From the NCBI GenBank assembly GCA_020445335.1, contig JAGRGU010000072.1, positions 454 through 43,094 of the forward strand: a DNA stretch of 42,641 nt, in the 5' to 3' direction. The notes beneath the pieces were generated by a model. It saw only the letters and a list, made by a program, of their open reading frames with translations, was not told the origin of the DNA and did not search any database. This stretch comes from Gammaproteobacteria bacterium. GTDB taxonomy: Bacteria; Pseudomonadota; Gammaproteobacteria; Chromatiales; Chromatiaceae. Both the position numbers and the translations under genes were made by a program. Numbering within the stretch: the first letter of the stretch is position 1; each line of letters starts with the position of its first letter. This document shows, piece by piece, positions 35,087 to 42,641 of the stretch.

Positions 35087-36205
35087 TTATTTAACCTCTA
35101 CATACTGGCCGTCTTTGACCTGATACATCGCAAAGCCGACACCGACCGCGTCGCCGATCTCGTCGAAACGGATAGTGCCAACCGGGGTGGCGACATCGCT
35201 GCTCTGCAGCGCGGCACGCACCTTGGCCATGTCAGTGGAGTCGGCCTGGTCGACCGCGTTCAGCAGCGCCAGCGCCGCGGAGTATGCGTTTTCGAAGAAT
35301 GCACCCGGATCGGAGCCGAAGGTTTTCTTGTGGGCTTCGACCGCCTCTTTGGAGAGAGGATTGGAGGAGGTGTCCTTTGGCCCGGTGGCATAGACACCTT
35401 CGGCATACTTTCCAGCCACTTTGATAAAGGTATCATCCTTCACGCCGTCGTCGGAGATGAAGATCGTATCCATGCGCTTTTTACGCATCTGCGTGATTAT
35501 CTTCGAGGCCTCTGGGTGGTAACCGCCGAAAATGACCGCCTCCGCACCCGAGCGCTTGATCTTCTGCACTACCGCCGAGTAGTCCACTGCACCCGGCGTG
35601 ACGCCCTCGAACAAGGTCACTTCGCCCTTGCCCGACTTTTCGATGAAGGTCTTGGCGAACTCGGCCAGCCCCTTGCCGTAGTCGCCCTTGTCGTGGATCA
35701 CCGCGATCTTGGTCAGACCCAGGGTGCCGAGCGCGAAATCGACCTCGGTGCGCGCCTGCGCGTCGTCCGAAGCGATGGTGCGGTAGAAGTTGGGATAGTC
35801 GCCGCTCTGGGTCAGAGCCGGGTTGGTTGCCGAGGGCGACATCACCACCACACCGGCATTGTTATAGATCGGCAACGCGGCCTTGGTGGCACCGGAACAG
35901 ATGTGACCCAGCACTACATGAACACCGTCCGAGACCAGTTTGGTCGCGGTGTTGGTGGCAACCTCGGGCTTGCAGACATCATCCTCGATCAGCAGTTCGA
36001 CCTGCTTGCCGTCGATGCCACCCTTGGCATTGACCTGATCGACCACCAGCTTGGCGGCATTGACACTCGGCAGGCCGTAGGAAGCGAGGTCGCCGCTGTG
36101 GGCACCGGCGACACCAAGCTTGATGGTGTCAGCGGCGAACGCCGGAACGGTCAGACCGAAACCAAGGGCGGCCACCAGTAAACTCTTTGCCATGCTCTTC
36201 TTCAT
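35087..36205 (-). CDS. livK: Branched-chain amino acid ABC transporter substrate-binding protein LivK/LivJ-type
   Basis: A 372-residue periplasmic binding protein of the LIV family. Residues 1-24 are a signal peptide with a positive start, a hydrophobic core and AFA before cleavage (MKKSMAKSLLVAALGFGLTVPAFA). The mature domain starts DTIKLGVAGAHSGDLASYGLPSVNAAKLVVDQVNAKGGIDGK, the standard opening. It includes LGHICSGATKAALPIYNNAGVVVMSPSATNPALTQ and YPNFYRTIASDDAQ. The ligand (Leu, Ile, Val or similar) is inferred from family and operon. It is the first gene of the transporter operon. Confidence 0.92.
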   Translation of the reverse strand: MKKSMAKSLLVAALGFGLTVPAFAADTIKLGVAGAHSGDLASYGLPSVNAAKLVVDQVNAKGGIDGKQVELLIEDDVCKPEVATNTATKLVSDGVHVVLGHICSGATKAALPIYNNAGVVVMSPSATNPALTQSGDYPNFYRTIASDDAQARTEVDFALGTLGLTKIAVIHDKGDYGKGLAEFAKTFIEKSGKGEVTLFEGVTPGAVDYSAVVQKIKRSGAEAVIFGGYHPEASKIITQMRKKRMDTIFISDDGVKDDTFIKVAGKYAEGVYATGPKDTSSNPLSKEAVEAHKKTFGSDPGAFFENAYSAALALLNAVDQADSTDMAKVRAALQSSDVATPVGTIRFDEIGDAVGVGFAMYQVKDGQYVEVK

Positions 36206-36376
36206 CTATTTCATCCTCAAGGTTTTCTCGTTATCCGCGGGGAGAGATCGACATGCTCCCCTGGTTGCGGCCCAGGCGTATAGACCCGGCAACACAGGAA
36301 TCCAGCGCCACCCGAAGCAGCGCAGATGACAACGCACAGGATAGGGAATTCACAGCGTTTTTGCCACAACTAAACC

Positions 36377-36405
36377 ACAAAAAACGGGGCCCGAAGGCCC
36401 CGTTT
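36377..36405 (-). terminator. Intrinsic terminator of the porin gene
   Basis: On the minus strand AAACGGGGCC (36405-36396) pairs with GGCCCCGTTT (36391-36382) around TTCG, followed by TTTTG. The gap 36206-36434 otherwise holds only the livK leader; no gene is visible there. Confidence 0.9.
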
Positions 36406-36434
36406 CATCACTGCATCAACTTGCGAACAGCGAC

Positions 36435-37373
36435 TTAGAAGTCGTGACGCAGACCGATGGCGAGCTGATTCGAATCGATGGTGGAATCATTGTCGCTGTC
36501 GGTGTACTCAACATAGACCTTGGTGGCCTTGCTGAAGTTGTGATCCAGGCCAACGCCCCAGACGTCCAGCTCGTCGCCGCCATCGGGATCCATCTGACCG
36601 TAAACCAGCTTGACGGTGTTGTTGCCGAAGTATACTTCGCCGCCAACTGCCCAGGAGTCAGCCGCGCCAGCGCCAGCGATGTCATCCTTGTCTTCGTACT
36701 GAGCGATCAGCTTGAACATGCCGAAGTTGTAGGAAGCACCAACACCCCAACGGTCGTTGGTGAAGGTATCCTTGGCTTCGAGGATAGAAGCGCCGACGCT
36801 GATCGGGCCGTTGTTGTAGTCGAGCGAGATGTTGTAACCATCAACGCCGTCGTCGGTGCCCAGGCCGGTAGCGCGGTCAGCGATAACGGCAACCTTGGCC
36901 TGCAGGCCGTTGAAGTTCGGCGAAACATAGGCTACAGCCTTACCGGTGCGGACCAGACCGATGTAGTAGTCGTTGGCGCCATTGGTGCTCTTGGCGTTCT
37001 CGAAGATATCAGTCTTGTTTACCGAACCGTAGTACGGGGTCCACTGACGACCGAGGGCAACGGTACCGAAACCGCCGCTCAGGCCGACGTAGGCCAGACG
37101 GTTGCCCAGGCCACCAACGGTGGATGCGCCCGGACCATCATCGGAGGTGAAGGACCATTCGGCCTGGAAGATGGCTTTCAGGCCACCGCCCAGATCTTCG
37201 CCGCCCTTGACGCCGATACGGGTGGTGCCGGTCTCGACATCCCATGCGCGGTCGGTGTCATCGTCGCCGGTGACGACAGCGGTGGAGAGACGACCGTACA
37301 GGGTGGTCTCGGCGGAGGCGGCCATAGGAGCAACCAGAGCGGCTGCGACTGCCAGAGTGATCAGTTTTTTCAT
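36435..37373 (-). CDS. Gram-negative outer-membrane porin
   Basis: A 312-residue beta-barrel porin of the gammaproteobacterial general-porin type. Residues 1-21 are a signal peptide (MKKLITLAVAAALVAPMAASA, cleaved before ETTLYGRLST). The mature chain alternates hydrophobic and polar residues in strands, starts TLYGRLSTAVV, and contains GIGVKGGEDLGGGLKAIFQAEWSF-like and LAYVGLSGGFGTVALGRQWTPYY segments, which are conserved porin strands. It ends in Phe, the outer-membrane assembly signal. The sequence is rich in Asp and Gly, and its loops are acidic, which may mean cation preference. The start at 37373 has GGAG about 10 bases upstream. A clear promoter lies at 37431-37459, and a terminator at 36377-36405. 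Confidence 0.92.
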   Translation of the reverse strand: MKKLITLAVAAALVAPMAASAETTLYGRLSTAVVTGDDDTDRAWDVETGTTRIGVKGGEDLGGGLKAIFQAEWSFTSDDGPGASTVGGLGNRLAYVGLSGGFGTVALGRQWTPYYGSVNKTDIFENAKSTNGANDYYIGLVRTGKAVAYVSPNFNGLQAKVAVIADRATGLGTDDGVDGYNISLDYNNGPISVGASILEAKDTFTNDRWGVGASYNFGMFKLIAQYEDKDDIAGAGAADSWAVGGEVYFGNNTVKLVYGQMDPDGGDELDVWGVGLDHNFSKATKVYVEYTDSDNDSTIDSNQLAIGLRHDF

Positions 37374-37430
37374 GTTTGAACTCCAAAGAAGAAAGAACAA
37401 TGGTAATAATTCAGTTGCTGTGCGGATTGA

Positions 37431-37459
37431 ATAATAGACACACAAAATCAGATTTGCAA
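37431..37459 (-). promoter_or_regulatory. Sigma70 promoter of the porin gene
   Basis: On the minus strand TTGCAA (37459-37454) and TATTAT (37436-37431) are separated by 17 bases. Transcription would start near 37424, about 50 bases before the ATG. One arm of an 11-base inverted repeat (37440-37450) lies in the spacer. Confidence 0.7.
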
Positions 37460-37499
37460 CAACTAATTTGAAAAAAAACAACAAAAAATGATTTTGTGT
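37440..37499. promoter_or_regulatory. Split 11-bp inverted repeat in the porin promoter region
   Basis: ACACAAAATCA at 37440-37450 and its exact reverse complement TGATTTTGTGT at 37489-37499 are separated by 38 bases. One arm is inside the promoter spacer and the other lies about 30 bases upstream of the -35 box. The spacing between arm centres (49 bases) is close to five DNA turns, as expected for a looped or cooperative repressor or activator site. The rest of 37500-37800 is AT-rich, with small palindromes (37511-37528 and 37590-37601) and no convincing gene. Confidence 0.5.
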
Positions 37500-37802
37500 C
37501 TAAAAAGAGACATTTTTCTCGAAAAATGGCAGGGGTGCGACTACCAGAAACGCCAATTCAGCAACTTAGGAAGATATTCTAAACGGATATCTATATATAG
37601 ACACCCCCTCCTGCGCCAGTGTCGGATAAGAAGAGAGCGACTCAAACAACATTTTTACCAATAATTTCTGTAGCAGGAAACAGACAAACGGCGAATGCGC
37701 TACGGATTGCCGTTCCTTACGACTTACGGATCAGTGACAGCGCAACTCCCGGGTATTCGGAGACCACCCTCACACAACTGGATTCAGCGCAGTCATTGAA
37801 AC

Positions 37803-37837
37803 AAAAAAGCCGATACTGAACGGGGCCAGTATCGGCT
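37803..37837 (-). terminator. Terminator of the rplM-rpsI-tRNA-Gln unit
   Basis: On the minus strand AGCCGATACTG (37837-37827) pairs with CAGTATCGGCT (37818-37808) around an eight-base loop. The T-run TTTTTT follows (37808-37803). It ends the transcript just after the tRNA. Confidence 0.93.
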
Positions 37838-37843
37838 AATGAT

Positions 37844-37919
37844 TGGCTGGGATGCGAGGGGTCGAACCTCGAACCTACGGAGTCAGAGTCCGTCGCTCTG
37901 CCAGTTGAGCTACATCCCA
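37844..37919 (-). tRNA. tRNA-Gln (anticodon CTG)
   Basis: A 76-base cloverleaf on the minus strand. Acceptor TGGGATG pairs with CATCCCA, the D arm is GCTC/GAGC, the anticodon stem is ACGGA/TCCGT with loop CTCTGAC giving anticodon CTG, and the T arm is CGAGG/CCTCG with TTCGACC. The 3' GCCA is encoded. It lies 21 bases after rpsI, so it is probably processed from the ribosomal-protein transcript. Confidence 0.95.
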
Positions 37920-37940
37920 ATAGATACCAGGTACGAAGTA

Positions 37941-38333
37941 CTAGCGTTTGGAGTACTGCGGACGCTTGCGGGCCTTGTGAAGACCGACCTTCTTACGCTC
38001 GACCGCGCGGGCGTCGCGGGTGAGGTAACCAGCCTTGCGCATGGCGCCGTGCAGGCTCTCGTCATAGCTCGCCAGCGCTCGCGCAATACCCAAGCGAATC
38101 GCACCCGCCTGGCCGGTCGTGCCGCCGCCGCGGACAGTGACGCTCACGTCCACCTTCTCCAGTGCCTCGGCCACTTCCAGCGGCTGGCGCACTACCATGC
38201 GCGCAGTCTCGCGGCCGAAGTAGTCATCCAGACTGCGGTTGTTGACAGTGATGCTGCCACTGCCGCTGGTCAGGTAGACGCGGGCTGTGGAGCTCTTGCG
38301 GCGTCCGGTTGCGTAATTTTGGGTCTGTGCCAT
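37941..38333 (-). CDS. rpsI: 30S ribosomal protein S9
   Basis: A 130-residue small-subunit protein. It starts [46 protein letters not shown] and ends [12 protein letters not shown], with the conserved C-terminal Lys-Arg tail that reaches the P-site tRNA. The length equals the E. coli protein. It follows rplM by 34 bases, the universal rplM-rpsI pair. Confidence 0.98.
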   Translation of the reverse strand: MAQTQNYATGRRKSSTARVYLTSGSGSITVNNRSLDDYFGRETARMVVRQPLEVAEALEKVDVSVTVRGGGTTGQAGAIRLGIARALASYDESLHGAMRKAGYLTRDARAVERKKVGLHKARKRPQYSKR

Positions 38334-38367
38334 GTCTCTATATTCCGGTACTTAAAAAATGCTTGAT

Positions 38368-38796
38368 TCAGATCTCGAGTGGCTGCGGCTGCTGCGCTGC
38401 ATGCTTGTGCTCGGGGCCTGCGTAAATCTTCAGCTTTTTGAGCATCGCACGGCCCAGAGGGTTTTTCGGCAACATACCCTTGACGGCGCTTTCCAGTGCG
38501 CGCTCGGGGTGTTCCGCCAGCAACTTCTCCAGATTGACGGACTTCATGTTACCGATGTATCCGGTGTGATGGTGGTACATCTTGTCCTGCAGCTTGTTGC
38601 CGGTCACCCGCACCTTCTCAGCGTTGACGACCACGATGTAGTCACCGGTGTCCACGTGCGGCGTGAACTCGGGCTTATGCTTGCCGCGCAACCGACGCGC
38701 TATCTCGCTGGCCAATCGGCCCAACGTCTTTTCGTTGGCATCCACCAGATACCATTCACGGCGAACCTCTGCGGGTTTTGCACTTACAGTCGTCAT
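38368..38796 (-). CDS. rplM: 50S ribosomal protein L13
   Basis: A 142-residue large-subunit protein, the same length as in E. coli. It contains [48 protein letters not shown] and the closing [39 protein letters not shown] at 38796 has GGAG upstream and gives the normal start. It begins the rplM-rpsI-tRNA unit and is divergent from the GlcF-like gene. Confidence 0.98.
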   Translation of the reverse strand: MTTVSAKPAEVRREWYLVDANEKTLGRLASEIARRLRGKHKPEFTPHVDTGDYIVVVNAEKVRVTGNKLQDKMYHHHTGYIGNMKSVNLEKLLAEHPERALESAVKGMLPKNPLGRAMLKKLKIYAGPEHKHAAQQPQPLEI

Positions 38797-38905
38797 CAAA
38801 CTCGCTCCAGCGGAGAACTCAAATAAAACGCTTGAAAAAAGAGCGCGAATGTTACCGGAGACAAAAACAGTTGGCAAGTACTACAGCCGGGTTATTTCGG
38901 GTAGG

Positions 38906-40162
38906 ATGCCCGCTCCAGGGCAACACCCGCTACCGAAAAGCAGAGCCAGGCACCATCCCCTGCGACCATTCGTGGACCGAGAAGCACTACTTATCGAGGC
39001 CGACCGCTGCGTCAAATGCGGTCTTTGCCTGCCGCACTGCCCCACCTACCTGTCAACCAGGGACGAGGGCGACTCCCCCCGGGGCCGCATTGCGCTGATC
39101 CAGGGATACGTGCAGCAGCGTGTCGACACACCCCGCCTGCATCGTCATCTCGACCGCTGCCTCGGCTGCCTCGCCTGCGAGCGCGCCTGCCCATCGGGGG
39201 TCGAATACGGCCGCTTGATCGACGCGGTGCGTGCATTGCAGCCGCACGCGCGCAGACCGAATTCCCGGCTGCGCCTCGAGCTGATCAGTCGTCTGCCTTA
39301 TATGAAGGCCATGCCCGCGCTGCTCGACTTCTACCAACGCAGTGGATTGCGCAGTCTGGCGAAAAAAGTTGGCGGTCACAAGTTTCGTCGACTGGACGCC
39401 CTGCTGCCCCGGACCACGACGCGCTCGCCACTGCAAACCACCCCCACTTCCGGCGTCACCGGTCGGGTGGCGCTGTTTACCGGCTGTGTCGGCAACATCG
39501 CCGACCGGCCGGCACTGCTGGCATTGCAGCGGCTGCTGGACCGTCTCGGCTTCGAGGTCGTCGTACCGCGCGAACAGGTCTGTTGCGGTGCGCTGCATCA
39601 GCACAATGGTCAACCTGCCAAGGCACGCCAGCTGGCGGCGCGCAATCGCGCACTGTTCGACGCCGATCCGGTCGAGGCGATTCTCTTTGTCGCCAGCGGC
39701 TGCGGCGCGCAACTGCTCGACTACCCACGACTCGATGCTGCGCTCGAAGCACCGGTCATCGAAGCCTGTCGCTTTTTGCTCCGGCAGCCTGGAGTTGCAG
39801 CGCTGCCCTTTGCGCCGCTCGAGGCCAACGTGCTGCTGCACACCCCTTGCTCGGCCAGGCAACTGCCCGGCGGGGGCGAAGCGGTGGCTGAACTGCTCGG
39901 ACTGATTCCCGGTATCGCCGTTCAACGCGCCGCAAGCAGCCACTGCTGCGGCGCGGCCGGCAGCTATCTGCTGACCCAGCCGGAGCTGGCCGATCAGCTG
40001 CGCGAACCTTTGGTGGCGGCGGCCGGGCGGGCTCAATTCGACGCGCTGCTGACCAGCAACACCGGCTGCGCACTGCATTTGGCGGCCGGTCTGCACGGAG
40101 AGGGATCTACGCTGCGGGTGATGCATCCGCTGGAACTGCTGCACGCACAACTCAAGGAGTAG
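38906..40162 (+). CDS. GlcF-like iron-sulfur (CCG-domain) oxidoreductase subunit
   Basis: A 418-residue protein like the iron-sulfur subunit of glycolate oxidase. Two 4Fe-4S motifs lie near the N-terminus: CVKCGLCLPHC (Cys 35, 38, 41) plus Cys 45, and CLGCLACERAC (Cys 85, 88, 91) plus Cys 95. Two CCG domains follow, one containing VCCGALHQHNG and the other HCCGAAGSYLLTQPELA. Such proteins pass electrons from a flavoprotein dehydrogenase to quinone. No glcD or glcE gene is nearby, so it may serve another flavoprotein or a distant glycolate dehydrogenase. ATG at 38906 gives an ordinary length; AGG abuts it, so the start is uncertain (a GTG at 38972 is possible). coq7 follows 46 bases later. Confidence 0.85.
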   Translation: MPAPGQHPLPKSRARHHPLRPFVDREALLIEADRCVKCGLCLPHCPTYLSTRDEGDSPRGRIALIQGYVQQRVDTPRLHRHLDRCLGCLACERACPSGVEYGRLIDAVRALQPHARRPNSRLRLELISRLPYMKAMPALLDFYQRSGLRSLAKKVGGHKFRRLDALLPRTTTRSPLQTTPTSGVTGRVALFTGCVGNIADRPALLALQRLLDRLGFEVVVPREQVCCGALHQHNGQPAKARQLAARNRALFDADPVEAILFVASGCGAQLLDYPRLDAALEAPVIEACRFLLRQPGVAALPFAPLEANVLLHTPCSARQLPGGGEAVAELLGLIPGIAVQRAASSHCCGAAGSYLLTQPELADQLREPLVAAAGRAQFDALLTSNTGCALHLAAGLHGEGSTLRVMHPLELLHAQLKE

Positions 40163-40208
40163 ACGGGCGCGCTTGGCAGCCGTACCTCGTTTCCCTATGC
40201 TTAGATCC

Positions 40209-40853
40209 ATGGAGAAGAGAGCATACACAACGGCCGACCGTCTGCTGCTCGGCATCGATCAGGCGCTGCGCACGCTGTTCGGGCAGCCGCAGGCAACCGA
40301 GCGCGTCAATCCGGCCAAAGGGGTGCCGGAGGCCGATCTGAGCGCCGAGCAACGAACCGAGGTTGCAAGACTGATCCGCATAGACCACAGCGGCGAGGTT
40401 TGCGCGCAGGCGCTCTATCAGGGGCAGGCGCTGACCGCCCGCCTGCCGCAGGTCCGCGCCAGCATGCAGCGCTCCGCGAAGGAGGAGAGCGACCACCTCG
40501 ACTGGTGCCATTCACGGCTGGTGGAGCTGCAGGATCGGCGCAGTCTGCTCAATCCGCTCTGGTATGCTGGCTCTTTCGCTATCGGCGCCAGCGCGGGGCT
40601 GGCAGGAGACAAGTGGAGCCTTGGATTCATCGCCGAAACCGAAAAGCAGGTCTGCGCCCACATCGATGACCATCTGCGACGGATTCCGGCACAGGACCGG
40701 AAAAGCCGCGCCATTCTCGAGCAGATGAAGGAGGACGAACAGCACCACGCGGATCTTGCAACAGCGGGAGGCGGCGCCCCTTTACCAGCCCCCTTCAAGG
40801 TGGCGATGCAGCTCACCGCAAGGTTAATGACCGGCACCACCTATTGGTTGTAG
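40209..40853 (+). CDS. coq7: 2-polyprenyl-3-methyl-6-methoxy-1,4-benzoquinone monooxygenase Coq7
   Basis: A 214-residue di-iron hydroxylase that adds the C6 hydroxyl in ubiquinone synthesis. It does the job of UbiF in E. coli. The four-helix ligands are visible: E63 in DHSGEV, E93 and H96 in KEESDHLDW, E145 in AETEKQV, and E177 and H180 in EDEQHH. It starts MEKRAYTTADRLLLGIDQALRTLFG, as in the family. ATG at 40209 fits; one at 40197 would add four residues. Its end overlaps the convergent DUF885 gene by 13 bases. With ubiH and ubiI it supplies three ring hydroxylases. Confidence 0.92.
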   Translation: MEKRAYTTADRLLLGIDQALRTLFGQPQATERVNPAKGVPEADLSAEQRTEVARLIRIDHSGEVCAQALYQGQALTARLPQVRASMQRSAKEESDHLDWCHSRLVELQDRRSLLNPLWYAGSFAIGASAGLAGDKWSLGFIAETEKQVCAHIDDHLRRIPAQDRKSRAILEQMKEDEQHHADLATAGGGAPLPAPFKVAMQLTARLMTGTTYWL

Positions 40854-42472
40854 ACCCGCGTCTCGACGCACTCCCACAGCTGCGATCCGAATAGATGGCG
40901 GATCATCAGCGGCACCGGCACCACCCCTGCCGCGAGTATCGTCTGGTGCATCTCCTGCAGTGCACCCTCGCCGCTCTGTTGGGCAACGCAATGCCTCAGG
41001 GTATTCAGCATCCGCCAGTTGACCAAAGACGCCAGCGCATCGCCCGGGTTGCGCGTCAGCTGCAACAGATCCCGTTGCAGATGCCGTGAGTCGTAACCGG
41101 GCAGTGCCGCAAGTTGCAGGCGCACCCCGGAGAGTGCCAGCCCGCCGATGTGCAGCTCGATCTCCAGCAATGCAAACAGTGCGCACCGCGCCTGCTCCAA
41201 CAGCATGAACAGCCGCTGCTCGGGCGTAATCAGGATCCCCTGTTCGAACAACAGCTGCTCGACATAGAGCGCCCACCCCGTGCGCTGCGCCTCACTTCGG
41301 TGCGACCGCCTTACCCAACGCTCACCCTCGCCCCCCGCCGCCGCCATCGCCTGCAGATGTCGTCCAGGCCAGGCATAGCGGATGCAGTCGCCAATCAACC
41401 GTTCAATCGGCGCTGCGTGCTGCCCACTGGCAAGAAACAGCAGACCTGCGGCGACCAGATCACTGCTTCGGGTCGGCGAGTAGTGGGGATAGGACAAGCT
41501 CTGGTCAGCGCCGATGCGAAGTTCCAGTGTCGCTTCGGATGGAAGCTCGAACCGACCACTCTCCCGCACCAGCCGGTAGAGCCACGCCAGCTGCTCGCGG
41601 CACTGCTCGAGCCGCTCCTCTGCCGTGGTTTCGCGCCCTCCGATCCGGCTCAGCCAGTGCGCAGGATCCTGGCTGCCATCATGCTCCAGCGAGAGCGATG
41701 CCAACTCGGCCAGGCTCTGCTGGTAGCAGGCGTGGACCAGAGCCGTATGTCGCTCGATATCGTCGCTCAGATGGTGGCGAAAGCGCAACCGCTCCTGGTA
41801 GCGCTGCCTGCCGCAAGCCACGCTCCCCTGTGCCCGCGGTGTGATCTTCTTCGACAGGAAAACCAGGAATCCGTCGACCGACTCCGCGGCCCTTTCGCAC
41901 AGGGTCGCCAGCCTTACCCGCCCGTCTCCCTCGTTCTCATCTGAAAATGCCGCCTGCAGCTGCTTGAGGTAGTCAAGTTCAGCCTTGGCTTGATCGACTG
42001 CCGCCTCGAGCCAGAAGACCGGCACCAGCGACGGATAGCGTGCCAACTGATCGCAGGCCAGACTGAGATAGTCAGGCACTTTGGCGAGCGCGCGGAAAAG
42101 GGCATCGCGATCGCCCGATACCGCCGTCGACTCGACTCTGCGCAGCGCCGTGAACGGCAGAAAACCGACGGGGTTGCGATGCCGCCAGTCGTTGACCAGA
42201 ATCGACTGGTACTCATCGCGGCAGACGCCGAACAACAGTTCCAGGTCGAGCTGGCGACGCCGGTCTAGCGCAGCGTAGTCGATCTCCTCCAAAGCGACGA
42301 CGGCGCTTTCGAGCCAGTTTCCCAATGCGCCCACGGCATCATCGGCAAGCGACGGCAGCTCGCCCTCGTAACCGCGCACGCCCGCTTGCGTCGCCTGTTC
42401 GGGATGGTAGCGGAACCAGACCTCGTAGAATTCGGCGACCAGATTATCGAACGCGCGCGCGGCGGACTCCAT
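40841..42472 (-). CDS. DUF885-family protein with degenerate catalytic motif
   Basis: A 543-residue, mostly helical protein of the DUF885 family. It opens ARAFDNLVAEFYEVWFRYHPEQATQAGVRGYEGELPSL and contains the family region FWLEAAVDQAKAELDYLKQLQ. In most members a metalloprotease-like HExxPGHH motif follows, and then EGWALYAE. Here the equivalents are RYAWPGRH (residues 365-372) and TGWALYVE (from 398), so the first His, the Glu, the second-last His and the later Glu are all lost. The protein is probably not a working peptidase and may be a binding or scaffold protein. Its ATG overlaps the stop of the upstream OsmC-family gene by one base, so the two are coupled. Confidence 0.82.
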   Translation of the reverse strand: MESAARAFDNLVAEFYEVWFRYHPEQATQAGVRGYEGELPSLADDAVGALGNWLESAVVALEEIDYAALDRRRQLDLELLFGVCRDEYQSILVNDWRHRNPVGFLPFTALRRVESTAVSGDRDALFRALAKVPDYLSLACDQLARYPSLVPVFWLEAAVDQAKAELDYLKQLQAAFSDENEGDGRVRLATLCERAAESVDGFLVFLSKKITPRAQGSVACGRQRYQERLRFRHHLSDDIERHTALVHACYQQSLAELASLSLEHDGSQDPAHWLSRIGGRETTAEERLEQCREQLAWLYRLVRESGRFELPSEATLELRIGADQSLSYPHYSPTRSSDLVAAGLLFLASGQHAAPIERLIGDCIRYAWPGRHLQAMAAAGGEGERWVRRSHRSEAQRTGWALYVEQLLFEQGILITPEQRLFMLLEQARCALFALLEIELHIGGLALSGVRLQLAALPGYDSRHLQRDLLQLTRNPGDALASLVNWRMLNTLRHCVAQQSGEGALQEMHQTILAAGVVPVPLMIRHLFGSQLWECVETRVYNQ

Positions 42473-42641
42473 CAGGCCTCCCTGATTTCGAAATCGTGAC
42501 TGACCGCAGCCGTCTTGGCGAGCATCAGCGAGGCGGAGCAGTATTTCTCGGCGCTCAGCTGCACCGCTCGCGCTACGGCCTTCTCGCTCAGATCATGGCC
42601 CGCGAGGATGAAGTGCACGTGGATGCGGGTAAAAACCTTGG
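42472..42641 (-). CDS. OsmC-family protein (C-terminal part; start outside window)
   Basis: The last 55 or so residues of an OsmC/Ohr-fold protein: KVFTRIHVHFILAGHDLSEKAVARAVQLSAEKYCSASLMLAKTAAVSHDFEI and on to the stop. The cysteine in KYCSAS aligns with the second redox cysteine of the OsmC family (YCSA motif), which is typical of YhfA-like members. The N-terminus lies beyond base 42641. The function (peroxide reduction or another role) cannot be set from this part. It overlaps the DUF885 gene start by one base. Confidence 0.8.
   Translation of the reverse strand, partial: KVFTRIHVHFILAGHDLSEKAVARAVQLSAEKYCSASLMLAKTAAVSHDFEIREA

Noticed and set aside
37619..37819. Plus-strand 66-codon frame in the gap between porin and tRNA
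   Set aside because: GTG start without a ribosome site, no domain, and its end overlaps the minus-strand terminator of the tRNA unit.

Overview
The window looks like an ordinary stretch of chromosome from a free-living or symbiotic gammaproteobacterium with high GC content. I infer something near Chromatiales or the sulfur-oxidising Sedimenticola/Thiodiazotropha group, but the lineage is a guess. The evidence for a gammaproteobacterium is the ubiquinone genes ubiH, ubiI and coq7, a recognisable 6S RNA between zapA and the 5-formyl-THF cyclo-ligase gene, and a conserved neighbourhood. That neighbourhood (ligase, 6S RNA, zapA, ygfB-like, pepP, ubiH, ubiI, gcv) matches the order known from Escherichia coli. 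The window holds no prophage, insertion sequence, CRISPR array or rRNA.

Layout. 1-2061: the tail of an unknown gene, a small XRE-type regulator and the 23S rRNA methyltransferase gene rlmI. 2210-8502: a periplasmic adaptor plus RND pump pair, then a YyaL-type thioredoxin-domain protein. 8592-12274 (minus strand): a PfkB-family kinase gene followed by molybdenum-cofactor genes moaB, moeA, moaD and moaE, with a repeat and hairpin element between moaD and moaE. 12342-16749 (minus): a signalling pair, an HDOD-GAF-histidine kinase followed by a REC-PAS-GGDEF-EAL protein. A divergent gene at 16823 encodes a MinD/FleN-like protein without a P-loop. 17840-22088 (minus): a glycine-cleavage operon under a tandem glycine riboswitch. 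It has gcvH, gcvPA, gcvPB and dgkA, but gcvT is missing from the place where it would be expected. 22111-26470 (minus): ubiI, ubiH, pepP and a YgfB-like gene. 26589-28796 (plus): a ZapB-like gene, zapA, 6S RNA, the 5-formyl-THF cyclo-ligase gene and a lysine/alanine-rich histone H1-like gene with a strong terminator.

28903-31215: ilvA and rpiA, divergent. 31280-36205 (minus): a complete branched-chain amino acid ABC transporter (livK, livH, livM, livG, livF), with a terminator after livK. 36435-37373 (minus): an outer-membrane porin with a good sigma70 promoter and a split inverted repeat. 37844-38796 (minus): rplM, rpsI and tRNA-Gln(CUG) as one unit. 38906-40853 (plus): a GlcF-like iron-sulfur protein and coq7. 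40841-42641 (minus): an OsmC-family gene running off the window, overlapping a DUF885 protein whose catalytic motif is degenerate.

Most genes are housekeeping. The points most worth a second look are the gcvT-less riboswitch operon with its long aptamer linker and coupled small ORF, the moaD/moaE repeat element, the HDOD-kinase/c-di-GMP pair beside a P-loop-less MinD-like protein, and the apparently dead DUF885 protein.
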